From IMG/VR virus record IMGVR_UViG_3300042914_002334, positions 1-64,000 of that record: a DNA stretch of 64,000 nt. The stretch is one strand, 5' to 3'. The stretch comes from a virus. This document shows positions 59,554-64,000 of the stretch, piece by piece (position 1 is the first letter of the stretch; each line of letters opens with the position of its first letter). A program made the translations under genes and the position numbers. The notes beneath the pieces are model-generated. The model saw nothing but the letters and a program-made list of their open reading frames with translations. It had not been told where the DNA came from and did no database searches.

Positions 59554-59578
59554 CATCTACTATTTTAGATAGTAGATG
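59554..59578 (-). other. Stem-loop in the fibre leader
   Basis: 10-bp perfect stem CATCTACTAT/ATAGTAGATG with 5-base loop, no T-tract, lying between a late-type promoter (59590-59597) and the fibre ATG. A second palindrome AATCTATTTAGATT is at 59528-59541, just before the ribosome site. It could be a terminator for the nuclease gene or an mRNA-stabilising leader. Confidence 0.55.
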
Positions 59579-59589
59579 AACTATTATGT

Positions 59590-59597
59590 ATTTATTC
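59590..59597 (-). promoter_or_regulatory. Late-type promoter element AATAAATA
   Basis: Minus-strand AATAAATACATAATAG, 73 nt before ATG 59516. The leader contains two inverted repeats. Confidence 0.5.
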
Positions 59598-59615
59598 AGG
59601 CAGGAATAATTATCT

Positions 59616-60332
59616 CTATGCGTGTTTTAGATAGTATTGCTCTACTCTGCGCCACCACATATCACGATACTTAGAATATTCTGACCCTTCGAGAATAAAT
59701 TCTTGATACTCTGGGTCTTTGACAATTATTCCTCTATCATTTACCTCAGGCTTCACGCACATCATTACAACACCGCGATTTATGTTTGTATTATGTATCT
59801 CATTGTGAGCCTCGGCATAAGCACACAATTGAATAAAGTAGTCATCAATCCATTCTCGCTTTTTTGGCTTGTTTGTCTGCTTAAAGTCAATGATGCTTTC
59901 TTGATTTGTGTGAATACCTGCACAATCAGTTGTTCCAGCATATATCTTAGGGAAATATAAAGGAACTTCTATGCCCCAAAACTCATTGCAGTTTATCAAT
60001 CCGCTATTGATAACTACTCCTGCCATGTGCCAACTCGGTTGATGAAATGGATTTTTAGGCTTTTCATCAATCTGGCCGTTGCGTATGTAGGTTTCTAAGA
60101 AAGTGTGCATTTTGGTTCCACGATTAGCCGCTTCGGTTGTAATCTGCTGTGCCTTTTCTACCCCAACTCTCTTTTTCCATTCGTTTAGAACTTTAACTTT
60201 TTCTGGAGGTTTAGTAGCATCAAGTATGGTAGTGACGCTTGGAAGATATTCACCGTTGGGATCAACATATCTTCTTTTGCCATCTATCTCTTTTTTGTTT
60301 AGTGGTTTGTAATTGAATTTTGGATTATACAT
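59616..60332 (-). CDS. PD-(D/E)XK exonuclease, MGME1/RecB-like (238 aa)
   Basis: Layout of the small MGME1/Cas4/RecB-type nucleases found in T4-like phages: PSVTTILDATKPPEKVKVLNEWKKRVGVEKAQQITTEAANRGTKMH (the RGTxMH element, 71-76), FWGIEVPLYFPKIYAGTTDCAG (metal-binding Asp at 137), IIDFKQ (147-152, the D/ExK pair) and YFIQLCAYAEAHNE. It probably degrades or processes DNA ends during replication, recombination or host DNA turnover. I use ATG 60332 (MYNPKFNYKP); a longer frame would start inside the promoter. There is no ribosome site before it, and predicted initiation falls about 2 nt upstream, so the mRNA may be leaderless. Confidence 0.88.
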   Translation of the reverse strand: MYNPKFNYKPLNKKEIDGKRRYVDPNGEYLPSVTTILDATKPPEKVKVLNEWKKRVGVEKAQQITTEAANRGTKMHTFLETYIRNGQIDEKPKNPFHQPSWHMAGVVINSGLINCNEFWGIEVPLYFPKIYAGTTDCAGIHTNQESIIDFKQTNKPKKREWIDDYFIQLCAYAEAHNEIHNTNINRGVVMMCVKPEVNDRGIIVKDPEYQEFILEGSEYSKYRDMWWRRVEQYYLKHA

Positions 60333-60340
60333 ATAAAAAC

Positions 60341-60370
60341 AGCATAACAAATTGTTATGCTGCGTGTCAA
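60341..60370 (-). promoter_or_regulatory. Sigma70-like promoter with embedded palindromic operator
   Basis: Minus-strand consensus TTGACA (60365-60370), 18-bp spacer, TATGCT (60341-60346). The spacer and -10 are covered by a perfect palindrome, AGCATAACAA and TTGTTATGCT around one base (60341-60361). The same palindrome followed by GTTTTT on the minus strand could also terminate the upstream 109-residue gene. Confidence 0.6.
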
Positions 60371-60381
60371 GTAATATGGTA

Positions 60382-60711
60382 TTATTTTTTTAGAGTGCTC
60401 TTTGCCATCTTATCAACTAAGTCGGCTTGTTTCTCACCATCTGGTTCTGATTCGACATCATCTGCGCCCTTAAAAACTATATTGTCTCCATCTACATTCG
60501 CAACAATATTGCTTAGTGGGGGATTCTTTATCATTTTAAGAAACAATTCTTTGTCTACATTTAGACCGCGCTCATTTAGAGCGTTGAGAACAACATCCAA
60601 GTTGATTCTGTTTTTGTAACCTGTATCTTCGGAACGATTTTGATATTGACCTACAACTCCCGTGAGAATGGTAGCGTCAACTGATTCAGGCTCAAATTCG
60701 TATAACTTCAT
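60382..60711 (-). CDS. Conserved phage protein (109 aa)
   Basis: MKLYEFEPESVDATILTGVVGQYQNRSEDTGYKNRINLDVVLNALNERGLNVDKELFLKMIKNPPLSNIVANVDGDNIVFKGADD, then an acidic tail ending LVDKMAKSTLKK. The helical DVVLNALNERGL..DKELFLKMIKNPPLSNII..V(D)GDxIVFKG block is of a type I associate with T4-like marine phages, without known function. The ATG overlaps the upstream stop (TAATG). Being in the late unit with the 238-residue protein, it is probably a virion or head-assembly factor. Confidence 0.7.
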   Translation of the reverse strand: MKLYEFEPESVDATILTGVVGQYQNRSEDTGYKNRINLDVVLNALNERGLNVDKELFLKMIKNPPLSNIVANVDGDNIVFKGADDVESEPDGEKQADLVDKMAKSTLKK

Positions 60712-61427
60712 TATCTGCGCTCGCGTCCGAGTCCGCTCATACGCTGCTTTGGTTCTTCTTCTGGTTCTTCTGGCAACTCTGGCATTTCTCCGCCCATTTC
60801 TGGTTCTTCCATGCCACCCATGTCGTCCATGCCTTCTGGGCCACCGATGTCACCCATGTCGCCCATTTCTCCAGTAGGCATTCCGCCATCACCAGTTACC
60901 GTATCCAACGCACCATTTAGTCCGTCTTTAGCGGTTTTTAGAGCCTCTTGCAAAGAAGACAATGCTTCTCCCGCAGCACTATTAAATTGCTCGGCTTCGT
61001 TTGCTCCAAATTCGCCAGAATTTTTCATACTTTCTACTACAGCATTCAATTCTTCTACATTCATCTTACTGACTTGTTCTATCATTTTTTGAATGTCGTC
61101 GATCATACTCTTTGCAGCAAGTATTACTTGTGATTTTTGAACTTCTTCGTTTTCTACAACGATTCGAGTTTGTGAGCGTAATTCTTGCAGATGCCCAGAA
61201 AGTGCTTGTTCCATCATTAGTAATTTCATATACGCAGGATTTTTGTGACTGCGATAATTACCAGTTGATGTTTTTGATTCTATAATCAAACCTCTAACTT
61301 TTGTTAGCATGCTTGAAGTTTTTTTGATGTTCATGTTGCTCAAAGATAAGTCGTAATCAAAAGATTCTTTTAGCACTTTAGATGCCAACTTGCTCTTTTT
61401 GTTTTCTTGAAGATCGGTTAAGTTCAT
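60711..61427 (-). CDS. Helical protein with acidic Gly/Met tail, possible head-core protein (238 aa)
   Basis: Residues 1-150 are strongly helical (LASKVLKESFDYDLSLSNMNIKKTSSMLTKVRGLIIESK, NPAYMKLLMMEQALSGHLQELRSQTRIVVENEEVQKSQVILAAKSMIDDIQKMIEQVSKMNVEELNAVVESMK). The tail is low-complexity and acidic (GEMGDMGDIGGPEGMDDMGGMEEPEMGGEMPELPEEPEEE) with a basic end MSGLGRERR. Helical bundle plus acidic tail resembles T4-like prohead-core/scaffold components, but I cannot assign it. ATG 61427 has GAGG upstream; the first 50 bp overlap the previous gene. Intragenic promoter at 61469. Confidence 0.72.
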   Translation of the reverse strand: MNLTDLQENKKSKLASKVLKESFDYDLSLSNMNIKKTSSMLTKVRGLIIESKTSTGNYRSHKNPAYMKLLMMEQALSGHLQELRSQTRIVVENEEVQKSQVILAAKSMIDDIQKMIEQVSKMNVEELNAVVESMKNSGEFGANEAEQFNSAAGEALSSLQEALKTAKDGLNGALDTVTGDGGMPTGEMGDMGDIGGPEGMDDMGGMEEPEMGGEMPELPEEPEEEPKQRMSGLGRERR

Positions 61428-61869
61428 TTTGAAATCCTCGTTCTTGGCATATTTTTGCCATTGTAATGTATTTATCTAATTCTCTCTGAAATGTATTTTG
61501 TCTTAAAATGTCTTGATCATGCTTGGTTGTATATATCATATACTCTTCAAGAGTGCCCTTTCTCATTTTGCTGTGAATCATTCTGTCTACGTTTATACTT
61601 TCCAATTTATGATCCAACTCTAATATTCTTCCGGCTTCATAAAACTTGTTATGTTTGTCCAGTATTGCCCATGCCGTGGCGTTTTTTACTCGATTGAACA
61701 AAAAAGTTTTTTCATCTCCATATCTGAATACTACCACATTATCTTTTTGCTTTGTCAAAACATACTTTTCAAACAACACATATGTGTTATTATTTTCTGG
61801 ATAAATCACACAATTTATCAAAGACGAATTTAGTAGCGTCTTAAAACTGGAAATAAGATTGTCATTCAT
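61378..61869 (-). CDS. Conserved phage protein (163 aa)
   Basis: MNDNLISSFKTLLNSSLINCVIYPENNNTYVLFEKYVLTKQKDNVVVFRYGDEKTFLFNRVKNATAWAILDKHNKFYEAGRILELDHKLESINVDRMIHSK, then YTTKHDQDILRQNTFQRELDKYITMAKICQERGFQNELNR. Alpha/beta first half, helical second half. I used ATG 61869, which overlaps the 3' end of the 148-residue gene by 8 nt; the frame could extend five codons. Expressed with neighbouring late genes. I recognise the type from T4-like marine phages but not a function. Confidence 0.7.
   Translation of the reverse strand: MNDNLISSFKTLLNSSLINCVIYPENNNTYVLFEKYVLTKQKDNVVVFRYGDEKTFLFNRVKNATAWAILDKHNKFYEAGRILELDHKLESINVDRMIHSKMRKGTLEEYMIYTTKHDQDILRQNTFQRELDKYITMAKICQERGFQNELNRSSRKQKEQVGI
61469..61476 (-). 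promoter_or_regulatory. Intragenic late-type promoter GATAAATA
   Basis: Minus-strand TTAGATAAATACATTAC, 41 nt before ATG 61427, within the coding region of the 163-residue gene. Confidence 0.5.
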
Positions 61870-62308
61870 TGTTGTCAACTTCAAAGTGTATATTTTTATA
61901 TTCTGCTGTGGTATTTAGACGAGATATTAAACTCTTACATTCTTCCAAGTTTGTTATCATTGGAACATCATTGCAGTCTAAAATCAAGTTTCCGAGTTCA
62001 TTTACTCCATCGTCAAATACTCCAGACTGATAAACCGTAAACGAAAAACTCCACATACTTTGATTGTCATAAATGTCTTTGTATTCTGACCCCCATTTCG
62101 TGTCATTCGCTGATATCTTTTGTTTTTTAGAATCAGTAATATTTTCTGGCTGACTTCTCAAACTTATTATTTGTATAACTGTTTCGTAATTGACTTGTTG
62201 ATTTCTTTGCTTGACATACTCTGCCGTGCTTTCCATAGTGTTTGGCTTTCTTCTGCCAATATTGGTTTTTGTTATGTCAAAAAGAGTGTAGCATCTTATT
62301 TTAATCAT
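61862..62308 (-). CDS. Conserved phage protein (148 aa), leaderless candidate
   Basis: MIKIRCYTLFDITKTNIGRRKPNTMESTAEYVKQRNQQVNYETVIQIISLRSQPENITDSKKQKI, then WGSEYKDIYDNQSMWSFSFTVYQSGVFDDGVNELGNLILDCNDVPMITNLEECKSLISRLNTTAEYKNIHFE. I start it at ATG 62308: MIKIRCYTLFDIT is the conserved beginning of this type in T4-like marine phages, and the upstream extension runs through a terminator and promoter. No ribosome site; the late element AGTAAATA ends 4 nt before the ATG. Likely involved in virion assembly; function not established. Confidence 0.75.
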   Translation of the reverse strand: MIKIRCYTLFDITKTNIGRRKPNTMESTAEYVKQRNQQVNYETVIQIISLRSQPENITDSKKQKISANDTKWGSEYKDIYDNQSMWSFSFTVYQSGVFDDGVNELGNLILDCNDVPMITNLEECKSLISRLNTTAEYKNIHFEVDNNE

Positions 62309-62312
62309 AGAG

Positions 62313-62320
62313 TATTTACT
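62313..62320 (-). promoter_or_regulatory. Late-type promoter AGTAAATA, leaderless arrangement
   Basis: Minus-strand CCAGTAAATACTCT abutting ATG 62308 (4 nt), 8 nt after the terminator 62329-62357. Confidence 0.5.
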
Positions 62321-62328
62321 GGATAATA

Positions 62329-62357
62329 AAAAACCCAGGAATAAATCCTGGGTTTTT
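62329..62357 (-). terminator. Intrinsic terminator
   Basis: 12-bp stem AAAAACCCAGGA / TCCTGGGTTTTT, 5-base loop, T-rich on the minus strand, 18 nt after the stop at 62376. Confidence 0.92.
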
Positions 62358-62375
62358 GTTTTCTTCAAACAGTAA

Positions 62376-62765
62376 TTATGCTAAGCCGCCCAATGTGACT
62401 GTTGCACCAGACAAGTCATATGTGTTGACTGTTCCAAGTGCGCGAACTGCTGTTTGCAATGCAGCGGCAGCATCGCCACCTGTTGGATACATAGCAACAC
62501 GATATGTGCCATCGTTGTTGAACTGATACATATGTAGTGTGCTCATTTGTGTCATTACACGCAATACAGCCTCGACTGCGCCGCCAGGACCGAATTGTGA
62601 CTGAACGCCAGTACCACCCAAATCGCCAACATAGAAGTCCAACTTTGGACCCTGTGGTTGAATTGGAATACCAGCGGAACCAGTTGTTGTTCCGTTTACA
62701 TATGCGCCTACATCATATACGGCTACGCCACTTGCATCACCGTTAGTTCTTGTAAAACCTGCCAT
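62376..62765 (-). CDS. Small, probably abundant virion protein (129 aa)
   Basis: MAGFTRTNGDASGVAVYDVGAYVNGTTTGSAGIPIQPQGPKLDFYVGDLGGTGVQSQFGPGGAVEAVLRVMTQMSTLHMYQFNNDGTYRVAMYPTGGDAAAALQTAVRALG..VNTYDLSGATVTLGGLA. Compact, Gly/Thr-rich, low in charge. A strong ribosome site (AAGGAG, 8 nt from the ATG), its own GATAAATA promoter and a strong terminator point to high, independent expression, as for decoration or tail proteins. Function not recognised. Confidence 0.75.
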   Translation of the reverse strand: MAGFTRTNGDASGVAVYDVGAYVNGTTTGSAGIPIQPQGPKLDFYVGDLGGTGVQSQFGPGGAVEAVLRVMTQMSTLHMYQFNNDGTYRVAMYPTGGDAAAALQTAVRALGTVNTYDLSGATVTLGGLA

Positions 62766-62808
62766 TTTTAAATCTCCTTAATGTTGTGAGGTTAGTTTCC
62801 TCTACAAT

Positions 62809-62816
62809 TATTTATC
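62809..62816 (-). promoter_or_regulatory. Late-type promoter element GATAAATA
   Basis: Minus-strand GTGATAAATAATTG, 43 nt before ATG 62765. The leader contains a small GAGG/CCTC stem-loop and then AAGGAG. Confidence 0.6.
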
Positions 62817-62844
62817 ACTTTGTCAAAAAAACAAGCAATTAGGA

Positions 62845-63624
62845 TTATATTTGGTGTTCTATTCCGTAATACTTATAGTATCCCGCGTTCAGATATTTGA
62901 TAGTATCAATATCAGAAACTTGAAGTGGCTTAGTGGCGTCGGTAACATCAATCCACTTATCCTCAGTGAAGTTGAACTCGAATGTTCTATTTTGAGTTAT
63001 CAGTGTCGGTTTGTCTGGAATCGGTTTGCCTACTCCAGAACCAGTTGTTGGAATAATGCTTCCGTTGGTTGTCTTGTATGCATTCCAGGATGCCTCTGTT
63101 GGCTCAGAGTTAAGTGCCTTTGCAGATGGAGGGGCCGGCGCTGGCTCAGGACTAGTTGCTCGTTCTTCATTGTATATTGCCCAATATTGATTAGCCAACA
63201 TGTCAGATAATTGACGAGTTAGTCTTTTAGTTGTTCTGTATTGACTACCAAATCGTGTTATAACAGAGTCTAATTCAGTTTCTTGTTCTGGACTGAGTGT
63301 TGCAACTACATTTGCTTCCTTTTTTAGCATATTCAGAATAAATGATTTTACTGCAAACTCTACCGTTCCAGCAGTAAACGCTTCTTTAAGAATTTTTGCT
63401 TCTAATATTGACTCAAAGTGATGATAGTCGGTGAATTCTGTTAGATTTGGTTTTGATCTTAAATATCTATCCAACTCAGCGAAGAACTTGTCATAAAACA
63501 TTTTCTCTGCCATTTCAGAATCTCTTCTTTGAAATGCCAATCGTTGCTGCATGCCACCTAATACGCCGCTGCGTTTAATGGCATCAACAAAACTGCCTTC
63601 ATTGAGAAATTCTTTGCTCTTCAT
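62845..63624 (-). CDS. Unknown phage protein, capsid-region type (259 aa)
   Basis: Helical N-terminal two thirds: MKSKEFLNEGSFVDAIKRSGVLGGMQQRLAFQRRDSEMAEKMFYDKFFAELDRYLRSKPN, FESILEAKILKEAFTAGTVEFAVKSFILNMLKKEANVVATLSPEQETELDSVI. Then a Pro/Ala linker (SPEPAPAPPSAK) and a small beta domain (KPTLITQNRTFEFNFTEDKWIDVTDATKPLQVSDIDTIKYLNAGYYKYYGIEHQI). It begins directly after the 80-residue gene (TAA-ATG). Could be a head-core or vertex-associated protein; no family recognised. Confidence 0.7.
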   Translation of the reverse strand: MKSKEFLNEGSFVDAIKRSGVLGGMQQRLAFQRRDSEMAEKMFYDKFFAELDRYLRSKPNLTEFTDYHHFESILEAKILKEAFTAGTVEFAVKSFILNMLKKEANVVATLSPEQETELDSVITRFGSQYRTTKRLTRQLSDMLANQYWAIYNEERATSPEPAPAPPSAKALNSEPTEASWNAYKTTNGSIIPTTGSGVGKPIPDKPTLITQNRTFEFNFTEDKWIDVTDATKPLQVSDIDTIKYLNAGYYKYYGIEHQI

Positions 63625-63867
63625 TTACTTCTCGTTTCGTTTTAGACTTCTTGTGAATTTTCCTTGATCGCGATTTTTTATAGCAATCAATAGTTTCTTT
63701 TCTAAGATGGCAGCCTGCTCCGAACCAAAGTTTCTTTCAATTACTTCCATTAAATGAATGGCACTTGAAATAACATTGATCGCACGATTTTCAATAATGT
63801 GCTTGGTGTCAACATTTCTGCTAATGGATTCTAATTCTTCCAGTAGACTGCGCGTTTTGTTCTTCAT
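63625..63867 (-). CDS. Small conserved helical protein (80 aa), leaderless candidate
   Basis: MKNKTRSLLEELESISRNVDTKHIIENRAINVISSAIHLMEVIERNFGSEQAAILEKKLLIAIKNRDQGKFTRSLKRNEK. Two to three amphipathic helices and a basic end; small proteins with an AIHLMExIxxNF...LExKLLxAIKNRD core occur near head genes of T4-like marine phages. ATG 63867 lies 5 nt after GATAAATA with no ribosome site, suggesting the mRNA begins at or near the start codon. Translated together with the 259-residue gene. Confidence 0.72.
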   Translation of the reverse strand: MKNKTRSLLEELESISRNVDTKHIIENRAINVISSAIHLMEVIERNFGSEQAAILEKKLLIAIKNRDQGKFTRSLKRNEK

Positions 63868-63872
63868 AATAA

Positions 63873-63880
63873 TATTTATC
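63873..63880 (-). promoter_or_regulatory. Late-type promoter GATAAATA, leaderless arrangement
   Basis: Minus-strand CGATAAATATTATT immediately before ATG 63867 (5 nt). Confidence 0.6.
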
Positions 63881-63899
63881 GATTTCAGGCTAAATCAGA

Positions 63900-64000
63900 T
63901 TATTGCTTTTTTAGATTGTTCAACATTGCTTTTAATTTTGAACCCTGAGCACTGGCAACGACAGTCTTTTCTGATTCTGTCTGCGTTATTTCTCCTGTGT
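63900..64000 (-). CDS. C-terminal end of a gene cut by the right edge
   Basis: The minus strand from 63998 reads TGEITQTESEKTVVASAQGS, then KLKAMLNNLKKQ and TAA at 63900-63902. It is the only frame open to the edge with a clear end just before the next promoter. 32 residues visible; Thr/Ser/Glu-rich then a basic helix. Too short to identify; next to head-region-type genes. Confidence 0.5.
   Translation of the reverse strand, partial: TGEITQTESEKTVVASAQGSKLKAMLNNLKKQ

Noticed and set aside
1-64000. Diversity-generating retroelement suggested by Mtd-like N-termini
   Set aside because: No reverse transcriptase, no template-repeat pair with adenine-biased differences and no C-type lectin tip could be seen. 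The Mtd similarity is limited to the attachment domain.
1-64000. tRNA genes or a replication origin in intergenic gaps
   Set aside because: The largest gap is about 130 bp and no cloverleaf, iteron cluster or AT-rich repeat array was found by reading.

Overview
The window is part of a large tailed-phage genome (Caudoviricetes), most likely a T4-like myovirus of an aquatic bacterium. The evidence is a T4 gp44-type clamp-loader subunit, a GroES/gp31-like co-chaperonin, PhoH, an MGME1/RecB-like exonuclease, a holin-like protein, tail-fibre genes with a fibre-assembly chaperone, tight ATGA/TAATG gene overlaps, and a T4-late-type promoter motif (xATAAATA) in front of most transcription units. The base composition is AT-leaning by eye. 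There are no tRNA or rRNA genes, no IS and no CRISPR. The host cannot be named from this sequence, and no photosynthesis gene is present. No gene-free stretch exceeds about 130 bases.

Layout. (1) 1-41,477, all minus strand: fourteen consecutive putative fibre/adhesin or tail-surface genes. They include a 3,518-residue repeat fibre, a 2,224-residue protein of ten LamG-like units, two beta-helix-like proteins and several mosaic fibres that share N-terminal, middle and C-terminal modules. Most transcription units carry their own late promoter and hairpin terminator. (2) 41.6-48.7 kb, minus: a glycosyltransferase-like protein, small structural or unknown genes, a ClpA-type unfoldase overlapping a DnaJ-like co-chaperone gene, a holin-like membrane protein and two conserved structural-type proteins. 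(3) 48.8-51.9 kb, plus: a small acidic protein, a beta-helix fibre and PhoH, closed by a perfect bidirectional terminator. (4) 51.9-55.4 kb, minus: clamp loader, GroES-like protein, a short protein matching the palm motif of DnaE, a fibre-assembly chaperone and small genes. (5) 55.4-59.5 kb: another long fibre. (6) 59.6-64.0 kb, minus: exonuclease plus small virion/capsid-region-type proteins, with one gene cut by the right edge.

The virion genes appear to be late genes read from many separate xATAAATA promoters. At two loci the promoter begins inside the 3' arm of the preceding hairpin. Two non-structural units (dnaJ-clpA and the exonuclease) instead have sigma70-like promoters overlapped by perfect palindromes that look like repressor operators. 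Three genes start 4-7 nt after a late-promoter motif and lack a Shine-Dalgarno sequence, suggesting leaderless mRNAs. Two small genes (55 and 59 codons) and a 5' LamG gene running off the left edge were found by reading the sequence directly.

Most notable: the scale and modularity of the fibre arsenal, including near-identical 462-bp and ~475-bp tandem coding repeats; a phage-borne ClpA/DnaJ pair with an unknown gene coupled to it; the standalone DnaE-palm-like protein without catalytic aspartates; and the interlocked terminator/promoter and operator/promoter architectures.
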